From the NCBI GenBank assembly GCA_024663395.1, contig JANFAH010000007.1, positions 1,984,001 to 2,048,000 of the forward strand: DNA of 64,000 nucleotides. Reading direction: 5' to 3'. How positions within the stretch are numbered: the first letter of the stretch is position 1; each line of letters begins with the position of its first letter. The notes beneath the pieces are model-generated. The model did not search any database. It saw only the letters and a list, made by a program, of their open reading frames with translations, and was not told the DNA's origin. The position numbers were made by a program, and so were the translations under genes. Of this stretch, positions 13,136 through 25,232 are shown piece by piece. Source of the DNA: Pisolithus tinctorius (Eukaryota > Basidiomycota > Agaricomycetes > Boletales > Pisolithaceae).

Positions 13136-16100
13136 ATGTCGAACGTGGAAAAGGAAGCTGGTCCGCGGGGCGAAGAGTCCCCCGTCTCCCCAAGCCCTCC
13201 AGATGTGAAGAAGAAAAGAGAGTACAAGGAATTTGGCCACGATGAGGAGAAGCCAACTCGTGAGCGGTCATAGGTTTCCTCTAACTCCGCACCGCTTTTG
13301 ATGCACATATGCGTAGATGCCAACGTCGACATGTCCATGGTTCGTTCCGTTTCTTTATCTCCAAAGACGGGATGGCTTATTATGGTATCATCCAGATCGA
13401 GCTCAAGGCGGAAGACCTTTACGACAAGGAAAAGGTGGACCTAGAAACCATCGTCGTAGAGGACGTCTTCAAGTTGCTTCAATGCGACGAAAACGGTCTG
13501 AGCACGGATGAGGCCCAGCGTCGTCTAGACATCTTTGGCCCCAACAAGCTTGAGCAGGAGGAACAAAATGCGATTCTTCAAGTATGCATCCACCCCTTTG
13601 TTTCCGCGCCTTGGGGGGCTGAGCTTGTTTCTAGTTCCTTAGTTTCATGTGGAACCCTTTGTCTTGGGTCATGGAGGGTGCTGCCCTTGTGGCTATTGCC
13701 CTTTCAAATGGTGGCGGTCTCCCACCAGATTGGGAAGACTTCGTCGGGATCATCTTGCTTTTGATCATCAACTCCACCATTGGTTTCTATGAAGAACGTA
13801 ACGCCGGTAACGCAGTCAAGGCCCTTATGGACTCACTAGCTCCAAAGGCCAAGGTCAAGCGTAACGGTCAATGGCAAGAAATTGAGTCCGCAAACCTCGT
13901 TCCCGGTGATATGATTTCTTTCAAAATCGGTGACATCGTTCCGGCCGACTGTCGTCTCACGGAGTCCATCAATGTTTCCATTGACCAAGCTGCTTTGACC
14001 GGTGAATCATTACCCCAGAGCAAGAAGGAGGGCGATCAGTGTTTCTCGTAAGTAGTCCTCTATTGTTGCACCCTGAACCAACTGAACGAAATTTTGCTAG
14101 TGGTTCAACTTGCAAGCAGGGAGAGGCTGAGGGTGTCGTCATCTCTACTGGTGCCAACACGTTCTTCGGTCGTGCCGCTTCCCTCGTCGGTCAAGATGAT
14201 GACACCACTGGTCACTTGCAGAAGATCTTGGCTCAGATCGGATCCTTCTGCTTGGTATCAATCGGTATTTTCGTCGTTGCTGAGATTCTCGTCCTCTATG
14301 CTGGCTTCCGTTACGAATACCGCCGTGGACTCAACAACATCCTTGTGCTCTTGATCGGTGGTATCCCCATTGCCATGCCTACAGTCTTGTCGGTGACACT
14401 CGCTGTCGGTGCCCAGCAACTCGCTAAACATAAAGCCATCGTTACCCGTATTACCGCTATCGAAGAACTTGCTGGTGTCACTATTCTTTGCTCTGACAAG
14501 ACTGGTACGTTGACGACCAATAAACTGACCATCGACAAGGAAACCATCCGCACATACGGTCCCTTCTCCGCCGACGATGTCATTCTTCTCGCCGCATATG
14601 CATCTCGTACGGAGAACCAGGACGCCATCGACACCTCCGTGGTTGGTGCTCTGGGTGATACCTCTCGCGCTCGTGCCGGCATCAAACTTTTGGACTTCAA
14701 GCCTTTCAACCCCGTTGACAAGCGCACTGAGATTACTTATCGGGAGGAGTCATCCGGCAAACTCAAGCGTGTTACCAAGGGTATGACCGGCATCATCATC
14801 GAGCTTTGCACTCGCAACAAGACCGACGAGCTCGAAAATAGGCTTGAATCCGATGTTGAGGAATTTGCTTCTCGTGGCCTCCGTGCCTTGGCCGTTGCTT
14901 ACGAGGAACTGGACGGTGACGATCCGGAGGCAGAGGGTAACGGTTTCGAGTTGATCGGTCTTCTCGCCATTTTCGACCCTCCTCGTGAGGACACCAAGCA
15001 GACAATTGACGATGCGCTCGCCCTCGGTGTTAAGGTTAAGATGGTTACGGGTGATCAGCTCGCCATTGCCAAGGAAACTGGTCGTAGGCTCGGTCTTGGC
15101 GACCACATGTACCCTGCTAAGGTGCTCAAGGATGGTCCTGCCCCCGGAGGCAAACATATGAACTTGGATGAGATGATCCTTGATGCTGATGGTTTCGCTG
15201 GTGTCTTCCCGGAACACAAGTATGAAATTGTCAAGCGCCTGCAAGGTCTTGGCCATCTCTGTGCTATGACCGGTGACGGTGCTAACGATGCTCCTGCTCT
15301 TTCCCGTGCAAACGTCGGTATTGCTGTCGAGGGTGCTACTGATGCCGCTCGAGGTGCTGCTGATATCGTCCTGACGGAACCCGGTCTCTCCACTATCGTC
15401 CATGCTATTCGTGGCTCCCGTATCATCTTCCAACGTATGCGTAACTATTCCATCTACGCTTGTGCCGTGACCATCCGTATCGTCGTCTGCTTCGCTATTC
15501 TCGCGTTCGCATTCCGCTATGACTTCCCTCCTTTCATGGTGCTGATCATCGCCCTCCTCAACGATGGTACCATCATGACGCTTTCCGTTGACCGTGTCTT
15601 GCCTTCAATGACGCCAGATTCGTGGGACTTGGCAGAGATCTTCACGTATGCAATTGCATACGGACTTTACTTGACTGCCTCTACGTGCGTACTTTCTCTT
15701 GATTCTGTGAGAACGTGTGCTCATTGTGTGCAGTGTTGCCCTCGTTGCTATTATCTTGCAGACGTCGTTCTTCCACGATAAATTTGGTGTCGTGTCGCCT
15801 ACGAGCAGCAATGACCCTCAACTGCACATGATCGTGTACCTCCAAGTTGCCATCATCTCACAAGCGTTGATCTTCGTCACGCGTTCGCATGGGTTCTTCT
15901 TCATGGAGCGTCCATCCTTCGCCCTCATGGGTGCTTTCTGCGTCGCACAACTTGTTTCATCGATCATCGCTGCTTATGCCAATTGGGGTTTCACGAACAT
16001 CCAGGCTATTTCTGGTGGCTGGATCGGGATTGTTTGGGTCTGGGTAAGTTGCCATGTTAAATGTTTGGCGTGCACGTGAACTTATTTGTCGTTGTAGAAC

Positions 16101-16424
16101 ATTATCTGGTTCATCCCCCTTGACTGGATCAAGTTCGCGATGAAGGCTACAATCATCAAGAGGATGCGCGAGCGCCACTCCCGCGCTGTCGCTGCCGCTG
16201 CTGCGGAAACCGGTCTCCAGATCACCCGTACCCAATCTCGCGCTGCTTCTATCCACGAATCTATGTACTCGAACCGTGTCTCGTTTATTCGTCGTGCCGC
16301 ACGAAAGGTTGGCTTTGGTACCAAGATTTCGGTGAAGCCCGAGGAGCTTCAACGTTTCAGTAGTATCCAGGCACAACGCACGGGTGCTACGCTCGCCCGC
16401 AATCCCAGTCGGACTGCAGCATAG
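13136..16424 (+). CDS. PMA1: Plasma-membrane P-type H+-ATPase (PMA1)
   Basis: P3A-type ATPase that pumps protons out of the cell and energises nutrient uptake. Seven exons: 13136-13259, 13317-13339, 13396-13581, 13635-14047, 14101-15684, 15734-16043 and 16098-16424; 2967 nt, 988 residues. The second exon is only 23 bp. Visible marks are TGES of the actuator domain near residue 245; [11 protein letters not shown] with the phosphorylated Asp at about 381; the nucleotide-binding domain; [12 protein letters not shown] at about 640; and ten predicted membrane segments (e.g. [18 protein letters not shown]). The C-terminus is longer and more Ala/Arg-rich than in yeast, ending in a regulatory tail with [10 protein letters not shown] and Ser/Thr sites. 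The start is the first ATG after the CT tract and gives the usual acidic/basic N-terminus. The gene is intact. Confidence 0.97.
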
Positions 16425-16560
16425 TTGATGATGATGACGACGTAGAGGAAAAGGCGCTAGATTTTGGGATGGGTCGTTTGGACGGGTTGGCAATGCAGCA
16501 ACGAAGTGGGTTTGGTCGGCGTGGGTCATCTCTTGTTTTATATATATATCGGCACATTTT

Positions 16561-16584
16561 CCCCTTCCCCTTCCCCTTCCCCAC
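16561..16584 (+). repeat. CCCCTT microsatellite
   Basis: Three to four tandem CCCCTT units in the 3' flank of PMA1, about 140 bp after the stop codon. Confidence 0.7.
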
Positions 16585-16822
16585 CCTCTACCCTCTTTCA
16601 GAACTTGCATGCGTGCATATCTATTCATCCAGTCTACCCTGTGATCGAAAGCCTCTCGCAACGAAACCTGGATATCCTTGTAATCTAGAGTTTTTAAAAT
16701 CCATCTAGTTTTTCACTCATTTCCACCTATTTTAAATCTTCTGCCTGGCAGTTGGCGGTGATGTGCGTTCACCCACGTGACTTTCCTTTGATGTAATTGG
16801 GCGGCGCATGTAACAGTTCCAT

Positions 16823-17284
16823 ATCGATAGACCAGAATCGACCAATACACACATAAGCGCTTTCCTTTAGTCTCAGAATGCAGCCAAACAGTGGCGCGCA
16901 CTATCCCTCGTTTGCGATGCAGGACTTTTTGTTTGGTGGCCAACCATTGGCGCGAACTACACCTTGTTTGTATCCCTTGGACGTACGGCTACGGTGTTGA
17001 ATCATACTAGTGCAGAATTACAAGTGTGTAACTAATAGTAGCTATTTTACGGGTCTTGAAACCCTTTCAAGTCTGTACTCAAACTCTACACTTCATGTAC
17101 TACTAAGAGTACTATAGTGATCCAAACATTGTGGCATAGTGGGTGGGAGGCAACTGGAGCACAGCATGCGCTCTTCTGGTTCATTTTTGGTAATTTCACA
17201 CGTGATCCAACGTCATTATTTGGCTACATTTCAAAACTAAACAAAAGCGCTTATGTGTGTGTTGGTCAATTCTGGTCTATCGAT
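16823..17284. mobile_element. MITE-like element with about 40 bp terminal inverted repeats
   Basis: The left end (ATCGATAGACCAGAATCGAC..., 16823-16862) is the inverted complement of 17245-17284 with only about three mismatches over 40 bp. The repeat continues more weakly inward (AATG(C/T)AGCCAAA). There is no coding capacity. The equivalent site in duplication unit 2 lacks the element, which confirms its limits to within a few bases. Flanks do not show a clear target duplication; only AT is shared. The internal sequence carries no transposase, so it is non-autonomous and the superfamily is not assignable. Confidence 0.75.
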
Positions 17285-17516
17285 TTAGAGCCTGCTGTAA
17301 TAACAAGCCGGCCATTCTGCTATTCCACCCCCTTAATGCGTTTATCCCAGGATTTGAATATCACAGTCAGTGCCAAACCGTTGATGTGCTTTGGAGAATG
17401 GATACGACGTGCACGCGGACTAGCCGGCCAAGAACCCCTTTTTGATCACATATAGTATGTACTTGCACCGCTGGACTGGTGTCATCCCAACGCCCACTAT
17501 CAGATAGTTCCGCAGG

Positions 17517-18486
17517 ATGGTCCACGAAGCAGCAGATTCCAAAGAGCACCTCGACCCATGGTTCGACGACGGAAACATTATCCTTGTAGCAGAGGGAAAA
17601 TGTTTCAAGGTTTATCGGGGAATGTTATCGGTGCATTCACCGATCTTCGAAGACATGCTTTCGTGTCCCCAGCCCGCTGATAAGGAGGAAGAGGAGTTGG
17701 ATGACGAAGGCTGCCCCGTCATTCACCTCCAGCAGGATTCAGCCACTGTGGTTCAACACGTCCTCAGAGCACTGTTTTGTGGCGAGTACGTGATTGCGCA
17801 TGTCTCCATTGGTAATGTTCTAAGGCAGATTCAGGTACATTACTTCCTCACAGCTGATGCCTATGAGTGTTGCCACCGCACTGCTCCGCTTGGGCAAGAA
17901 GTATGAAATCGAGCTACTCTTCAACCACGTATCTGGCTTAATGAAGGCATGCTATTCCCTGGAATTGCCATCGGATTCCGGACCATTACGCTTTGAAGGA
18001 GCCATCACCGAACGGGACCCCCATGATTTCCAGTTTCTTAATGTAGCTCGCGAAGTCGGGTTGCTTTCAGTCCTTCCCGCTGCACTCTACGTCTGCGCTT
18101 CCTCAACTGACACCAAGAAGCTTATGGACGGGTATGAGTGGGAGGGAGTCCACTACTCGCTGTCTCCTATCAATCAAAGAGCGTGTATCATCGGCAGAGA
18201 TCAGCGCTCAGAACTCGCAAAACGTGTATTCCCCGCGAGGCTAGGTTATTATTATTGTTCCGGTCCGTGCAAGGATTGTTCCCAGATGGGTGCGACAGTA
18301 TCTTTTCTTGCTGACCCCTTTGCTCTCTGGGATTCGAATTGGGATCGTATGTTTTGCAAATGGTGCGCCGAAAACTGCAAGTCCAAGTACGGTCGGAGTA
18401 GGAAGGCAGCGTTTCTCTCGCTGCCGTCAATGTTCGAGTTGGGATCAAATTGGGGTGAAGTCCGCGAAAACGAGACGAGTTTCTGA
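17517..18486 (+). CDS. BTB/POZ-domain protein, copy 1
   Basis: Agaricomycete-type BTB/POZ protein, probably a protein-interaction or Cullin-3 adaptor type, though the function is unknown. Exon 1 is 17517-17785 and exon 2 is 17868-18486, joined by an 82 bp intron (donor GTACGT, acceptor TATGAG). The same splice positions work in the paralog 3 kb downstream. 295 residues: the BTB fold spans about residues 20-130 (WFDDGNIILVAEGKCFKVY, then HSPIFEDML) and continues after the splice (VATALLRLGKKYEI). The C-terminal part is Cys-rich (CSGPCKDC, FCKWC) and could bind zinc. A CATATAGTATGTACTTGCACC block about 70 bp upstream of the start is conserved in both copies and may be the core promoter. Alternative acceptors upstream lead to a stop codon. 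Confidence 0.8.
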
Positions 18487-20177
18487 GTACTCAGTACTCA
18501 GTGACGAAAAAGAGTTATGTATTGGGAGCGGGTGGGCGGTCTGGAAAGCGTTGTGATGGTGGCTCCATTTCTACTCATCTCTCGGTCGTGTCTCGGATAC
18601 TGTGAATCCCAAGTTCTACCGTATTTGCGTTGTTCAGACTCCTTCGATAAGTGGCCTAGGGCTATTTTACTTCGTATGCATGTTGCTTGGTTTCGATGCT
18701 TTTCTAACACTGCTGATGCGATTGGATCTTGAAATTTTCGAAGACCTGTTGCGGGCATGTGACTTCCGCTTCATAGCCATTGATCGAACAGCATTGCCCT
18801 TACTTACGCATTGTCAATGGTTTGGTATCGTCAGAAAGTCAGTGTTGCATGACGCTCCGCCTGCGGTCTACTGGTTCTGTTGGGCTTTCTTCCTTAAACC
18901 GCAGCTTGGCTTCAACATATTCGCTTGTGCATTGAATTTGGTGTATTTGATCGCAGGACTGGGACACAGGCTTGACGACACTGCGTTGCTGCGACCACGT
19001 GCATGTTTGTGGTCTACATCTCTCTGTTATCCTGTTGGCTTTCCATGGGCAAATTGCCTTCGTCCTTGATTATCGAGCACCATCGCAAGTCAGCCGACGT
19101 GTCCCTTACAAAGGTTCGCAACCCGAACTATAGATACCCAGATATCCCGCCGGTGGATATCAATGACACTGGATGAGGTGACAGGGTCTCCTTAGGGCCC
19201 GAGGGCATAAGTGATCTTAGTGCGCCATATCGTTCAGAACTTGAAACAAACACGAATGCACTAGAAACATGGTGACCGTCCAACCCTGAAGTGTCAAATG
19301 AAAACACACTACGTCAAGCCAAGCAGGAGCGGGTTAGACGTTCGTGAAGTGACATGATAAAGTCATGCAATTACAGTGCCAAGAGCCGGTTGCACGAGTC
19401 CGTATTCTGGCCAGATGGGCTCGAGTCTTCGTTGCAGGCAAAAAAAAGCGAACGAAGGCTCTGGACGGATGTGGCATTTTAAGCTCCTCCTCCAATTCAT
19501 GGAAGCGACCTACCTACTGATGACGTATCTCCTAACTTATGAGAGGTATATTCGGGAGTGCACTGGAGTGCTACTGCACTTGCAGTGTTCTCTAAATGGA
19601 AACCGAACGCCCCGCAGCTCTCACTTCTGCAGCCATATTGGGATTTCGAACCTAACTTCCGTTGACCAAAACTCCTCAGGACCGTGAGGCTGTCAAAGAA
19701 GTTGACAAAGTCCTGTCGTGCTTGCTGGCCCCAACTGAATTCGCGTATTTTCGACGGCCTCAAAAGTCGCCTATTGATCTATATGACCGTTTCCTCACAG
19801 CTCGTTGGCCACCAATGTGGGGTAACCAGGAGAAAGGAGTCAGCTACAATGATGTCAGCGTGACATACGCGGATGAGCGCGCTCCAGAGCTCCCAGTGAA
19901 CACGATATAGTGAGCGCTACTGAATTTCGATTGAAGTCTACGTTCGTGCAAGCATGGGGCCTGGACACGCGCCGAAGGAGCGGTTAAAGTGTTCAGGGAG
20001 GCTGCAGGAGCGTGAAGATCTCGAAGATAATGAAGGTTGTTAGTACTACCTAGCAGAAGTATGAGGCCATTGGTCGCATCGGTAACCTACAGCTTATCGA
20101 TTCATCTGTGACTGGCCAGCAAAACCACTTGTATTCTTGGGTGACAACGGGATGGATGGACGTAGATCCAGCGACGC
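18487..20177. other. 3' half of duplication unit 1, no supported gene
   Basis: Matches 21455-23131 in unit 2. Frames present in one unit are broken in the other, so the similarity reflects duplication and not coding constraint. A short A-run occurs at 19441-19447. Confidence 0.5.
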
Positions 20178-23131
20178 GCGTTCACCCACGTGACGTTCCT
20201 GGCCAGTGCATGTAGCAGACGTGACAACACTAATAACAAGCTGGCCATTCTGCTATTACCACCTTAGCTGGTACGTTTACCCTAGGATTTAAATGTTACA
20301 CTCAGTGCCGAACCGCTGATGTGCTTTGGGAATGGACACAACGCGCACGCGGCCTAGCTGGCCAAGAACCCCTATTTGATCACATATAGTATGTACTTGC
20401 ACCGCTGGACTGATGGGCGGCAATTTCACCCCAACATCCACTATCAGATAGTTCCGCAGGATGGTTTACGAAACAGAAGATTCCAAAGAGCACCTCAATC
20501 CATGGTTCGATGATGGAAACGTTATCCTTGTAGCAGAGGGGAAATGCTTCAAGGTTTATCAGGGAATGTTATCGGTGCATTCACCGATCTTCAGAGACAT
20601 GCTTTCGTGTCCCCAACCCGTTGGTCAGGAGGAAATGGATGGCGAAGGATGTCCTGTCGTTCACCTCCGGCATGATTCGGCCAGTGAAGTTCAGCAGGTC
20701 CTTAGAGCACTATTTTATGGCGAGTGCGTGATTGCGAGCGTCTCCGCTGACGGTGTTCTAACCTCGGTTCAGATACATCACTCTTTCCCCACGGCTGATG
20801 CCTATGAGCGTTGCTACCACACTGCTCCGCTTGGGGAAGAAGTATGAAATTAAGCCGCTCTTCAACCACGTATCTGCCAGAGTGAAGGCATGCTATCATT
20901 CCGAGCTGCCATCGGATTCCGGGCCACTCCGCTTCGAAGGCACCATTAGTGAACGGGATCCCCATGATTTCCAGTTGCTTAATATAGCCCGTGAAGTCGG
21001 GTTGCTCTCAGTCCTTCCCATTGCACTCTACGTCTGCGCTTCCTCAACTGAAATCAAGAAGCTTCTGGACGGGTATGAGTGGGAGGGAGTCCACTACTCG
21101 CTGTCTCCTATCAATCAAAGAGCGTGCATTATCGGGAGAGATCACCGCTCAGCACTCGCGAAACGTGCATTCGCCCAGATCTGCGAGACGCAGGGAGATC
21201 GCTATTTTGTGGGGAATACGGCTTGTAAAAAAAGTTTCGAAGGTTGCCCCGCGCAATGTTGCCCAACGTCTCTTCCTACTGACCCCTTTGCTCTCTGGGA
21301 TACGCATTGGGATAGCAGGTTTTGCGGAAGGTGTGTCACTACCTTCAAGTTCCGGTACGATAAAGGCAGGAAGGACGCGTTTCTCTCGCTGCCATCAATG
21401 TTCGATTTGGGATTGAACTGGGATGAGGTCCGTAAAGACGAGACGAGTTTCTGAGTAGTATGCGGTCTGGAAAGCCTTCTGATGGTGATTTCAGAATTTA
21501 TACTCATATCTTGATCGTGCTTTGGATACTGCGAATCCTATCCCGTATTTGCATTGTCCAGACTTCTCCGATAAAGATAAATGGCCTAAGGCGATGTGTC
21601 TTACTTCATATGCATATTGCTCGGTCTCGATGCTTTTCTAACACTATCAACACAGTTAGATCTTTGAATTTTCGATGATATATTGCGGGCATGTACTATA
21701 CATTGGCAATGGCTTAGTATCATCCGAAAGTCTGACTGTCGCATGCTGCCTCGCCTGCGGCCTACGGATTCTGTTGGGTCTTTTTTAAAAACACGGCCCG
21801 TGTTTCAATTGTCGTCACTCCATGTGTTTGTGTATGCATTGAATCCAGCGCTTGATGACACTGCGTCGCTGATTCCTGAGACCACGTACATATTTGTAGT
21901 CTGCGTCTCTCTGTTATCCCACCGGGTTTCCACAGGCGAATTGCCTTCACTCTTGATTGTCTAGCGTCATTGCAAATCAGCCGACGCGTCTCTCGGAAGG
22001 TTCGCAAACCGAACTATAGACATTCCGAACATCCCCTCAGTGGATATCGGTGACACTGGGTGAGGGTGGCAGAGTCTCGGTCCATAGGTTACACTTAACA
22101 TGAGGTAAGAGGTCAATGTAAGTACTTTACTGATCACGGGGGTTTTCGACTAGCTTCAACGCACCGTCCCCGGACTAGCGTTGGAATCCACCTCGCGTGT
22201 CTTGGGGCTCGAGGATATAAATGATCTTCGTACGACATATCATTCAGAACTTGAATGCACTAGAGACACGGTGACCGTCCACCCCCTGAAGTGTCGAATG
22301 AAAGCACGCTGCGTCAAGCCAAGCAGGAGCAGGTTAGACATTGATGAAGTGACATGATAAAGTCGTGCAATTGCAGTGCCCAGAGCCGGCCGCACGACGA
22401 GTCCGTATTCTGGCGGGACGGGCCCGAGTCCTCATTGCAGGCGAAAAAAGGCGAGCGAGGACTCTAGACGGATATAGCCTTTTAACCCCCTTCCCCGATT
22501 CATGGAAGCGACCTACTTACTATAACTTGTCTCCTAACTTAGAGGGATATATCTAGCAGTGCACTGGAGTGCTACTCGGCTTGCAGTGTTTTCTAAGTGA
22601 AAATCGAATGTCCCGCAGACCTCACTTCTGCAGCCATCTTGGGATTTCGAACCTAACTTCCGTTAAACCAAACTCATGTTAGTGAGACAGTCAGAATTTG
22701 AAAATGCCCTACCGTTATCGCTGGCCCCAACTGAATTCGCGCATTTCTATGCCTTCTAAGGTCGCTCATTAATCCGTAGGTCCATTTCCTCCCAACTCAC
22801 TGGCCACCCATGTGGGGTAACCAGGAGAAAGGTGTCAGCTACAATGATGTTTGCGTGACATATGCGAATGAATGTGCTCCAGAGCTCGCAGTGAACACGA
22901 TGTGGTGAACGCCACTGAATTTCGATAGAAGTCTGCGTCCGTGCGAGCATGGGGCCTGAAGACGCACAGAAGGAGCCGTTAAAGTATTCGAGTAGGCTAC
23001 AGGAGTGTGAGCATTTTGAAGATAATGAAGACTGTAGGTATTACCTAGTAGACGTGTGCGGCTATTGGTGGCGTCAGTAACTTGCAGCTCATCGATTCGT
23101 CTGCGGTGACAACGGGATGGATGGATGTAGA
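20178..23131 (+). repeat. segmental duplication, unit 2 (with BTB gene 2)
   Basis: Direct, adjacent copy of unit 1, separated from its end by about 10 bp. It preserves the gene and the whole downstream block but lacks the MITE-like element. Small indels distinguish the two. Confidence 0.85.
20461..21454 (+). CDS. BTB/POZ-domain protein, copy 2
   Basis: Tandem paralog of the gene at 17517. Exons are 20461-20723 and 20809-21454 (85 bp intron, donor GTGCGT, acceptor TATGAG), giving 302 residues. The BTB core is preserved (WFDDGNVILVAEGKCFKVY, VATTLLRLGKKYEI). The Cys-rich segment near residues 225-250 has been rewritten relative to copy 1 (CKKSFEGCPAQCC instead of CSGPCKDC) and is seven residues longer, so this is where the two proteins have diverged most. 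Both copies keep open frames after noticeable divergence, which suggests that both are under selection. Confidence 0.8.
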
Positions 23132-24524
23132 GCACATTCCCCCTTTCAAGAAATCCTAAACTGCATATGCGTGGGGGCACGTGGCGTGCGTTGATACTCG
23201 AGACGATGGAAAAACAAGCGTCCGCATTACATTCATAGTGAGAACATTCTTGAAAGGAGGTTGTTGATCTCGCTGAGGACTTAATAGAAAAGACGGAAAA
23301 CTATGCCATTGATTCGTTGGACAAGGCGGCGTCAAGTACCATGAGACGCTCTATCGGCCAAAAACGCGCAGCCTTCCTGAGAAGAACTCGCAATTTCTCC
23401 TTGAGGGTCCTTGGGGGTCCGTATGACATCATTGACCACGCTGGGAGTGATCACGATCACAGCTATCCAACGGCGTGGGGACTGTGGCGAGAAAGAGCAA
23501 CTCGATCTCGCTACAGTCGATGCTGAGTTAGGATTCACCCTCCTCGCTCTGATCGTATCGTCGAGCGTAAACTTTTGCGTCGTATCGGCCTTGACATTCG
23601 AGGACTCTCCGCATCCCACGAGTTCTTTTCGATTCTTCCCCTAGCTAGCCCACAGCTCACTGGCATCGATGGGGTGAGCTTGTCCGTTGACCAAAACGAA
23701 CCACCTGAGGGACAAACTGCGCCTTTTATCTGGTCATCCTGGTTTTGTCGTTACATAAAGAAGGTGGAATAACATAGGTGAGAGACGGACTCGATTATCC
23801 AGAGCAGCGACAACGTTCGTGGTAAATGGTCCTTCTACAGGAATGAGCTACATGAATCATAGATTTTGCATCTGTCCTTACGCAGGTGGTGGGGAAAACT
23901 ATCACCCTGCACCTGCTTAGTACACCGCCCTTCAGTATGACGCGTCAGGAGTCATAAGAAGCTCACGGTCTCAATCTACAGCAACTTTCCTGAAGCGTTC
24001 AGAGTAGAAGTTCACGCTCCCGGGTGACTCGCCGACGAGTCAAAAGTCGCTCAAGTGCTCGGTTCCCACGTCGGTCTGACTGAGTGTCGCGCGGCCACTC
24101 ATGTTCACTTGATGCTGACTCGAGCCTAGGCCAATCGTAGCTCTGATGGCGCAGGTGATAAGGACTGATTTTCCCCCGCCCATCCCGCCATCAACGCGTG
24201 CTCCCGACGCCTTCTATATTTGGTTTAGTGGTCCCGCCCATTTGTCCATTTATGGTGCTCCCGACGTCGCGCATGATCTGATGCGCCGCCGTTTGCCAAT
24301 TAGAGGCTCCCGCTCGAGCTTCGCTGTTCCCGCCCGTCGTTCGATCAGTTATCACAAGACATTCAGAAGACAGCACAATTAATGGGCGCGTGTACAAACA
24401 CAGGACGCCTCTGGCGGGTACTTATACCCCCGCGATTTTGCATCGAGTCATCCCAGCACACTACGTACCTTCCCATCCATCCAGATTCTTGATTCATTTC
24501 TCTTCACACTCTTCCCCACATACC
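23132..24524. other. intergenic, no supported gene
   Basis: Short frames only, no recognisable product. Contains the probable promoter of the following gene; CTTATACCC lies about 105 bp before its start codon. Confidence 0.45.
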
Positions 24525-25232
24525 ATGAGTTACGGGTATTTGACACCGACAGCGTATGGTCATGGCTCCGCGACCTCTGTCCGCACCCAAGGTGCCGCCT
24601 CCGCATCACCGGCTCGGGTATTACCCGGTGCTCCGCGCGTGAATACCGTGTCACTGCCCCACCCCAACTCCTCACCATATTATAGCCCCACGCACTGTAC
24701 GTGTTTTCGATCTGATACCTCGTTCAGATTCGTGACTCTTCGGTTAATTCCAGATGATCCACCCACTGGCGCACCAGGGATTCTGGCTCTAAACCCACTA
24801 CTTTCGTACTCTGGGATACCGCCTATATACTTTAATGTCCTACAGGACGTGCGATACATACGCCTGCGGAACGGCTGCTCGCCTAGCTCCCTCCTGGAGC
24901 CAGTTCTAAACCGACCTGTAACGTGTCTATGTATCCGCTTCGCCCACTATCCCTGCTGGTCTATCGAGGTTTCGAACCCCCGCGGAGTAACTGTTACCGA
25001 TGTGCTGGTAAGAATCCGTGAAGCCCTTTACCGGGGTGTATCTCCCCAGGAGGCTACGGTTAGTAGCACTGCCTCTGAGTATTTCAGAGCTAGGACACGC
25101 GCTGACCCGCGCGAATATGCGCAGGGTGTGAAAAGGGTCGATCTCCTCGGTCCCAACGTGTTCTTTGCAGGACTGTCGCCTTCGCTGGATGGCCAAAACC
25201 GTTGGGACGTTCACTTTGTCTCGACAGCGTGA
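24525..25232 (+). CDS. DUF6699-like protein
   Basis: Matches the layout of the agaricomycete DUF6699 family: a disordered N-terminus, then LNPLL, a block around W-S-I-E-V, VTVTDVLVRIREALYRGVS and a C-terminal RVDLLGPNVFFAGL. The function of this family is not known. I place the start at the ATG of MSYGYLTPT. An in-frame 57 bp intron (24697-24753, donor GTACGT, acceptor TTCCAG) removes a phenylalanine-rich stretch that does not fit the family, leaving 216 residues. It is a single gene with no obvious partner nearby. Confidence 0.7.
   Translation: MSYGYLTPTAYGHGSATSVRTQGAASASPARVLPGAPRVNTVSLPHPNSSPYYSPTHCTCFRSDTSFRFVTLRLIPDDPPTGAPGILALNPLLSYSGIPPIYFNVLQDVRYIRLRNGCSPSSLLEPVLNRPVTCLCIRFAHYPCWSIEVSNPRGVTVTDVLVRIREALYRGVSPQEATVSSTASEYFRARTRADPREYAQGVKRVDLLGPNVFFAGLSPSLDGQNRWDVHFVSTA

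Larger units (their letters stand above)
16763..20166 (+). repeat. segmental duplication, unit 1 (with BTB gene 1)
   Basis: This tract matches 20178-23131 in the same orientation and order: a shared GCGTTCACCCACGTGAC start, ATAACAAGC(C/T)GGCCATTCTG, the BTB gene, a post-gene block with GTGACCGTCCA and GGAAGCGACCTAC, and a shared GACAACGGGATGGATGGA end. Unit 1 also carries a 462 bp element absent from unit 2. Divergence is roughly 10-15% by eye, so the event is not recent. Confidence 0.85.

Noticed and set aside
14311..15433. minus-strand frames of up to 227 codons across the H+-ATPase gene
   Set aside because: Shadow frames caused by strong codon bias in a highly expressed gene; the plus strand carries the ATPase motifs.
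17786..17853. GTACGT...CACAG intron in BTB copy 1
   Set aside because: Splicing there runs straight into a TGA, and the acceptor is missing in the paralog; the TATGAG acceptor works in both.
20144..23131. CRISPR-like or satellite array suggested by repeated words in 16.8-23.1 kb
   Set aside because: The words recur once each at a fixed offset of about 3 kb; this is a two-copy segmental duplication in a eukaryotic genome.
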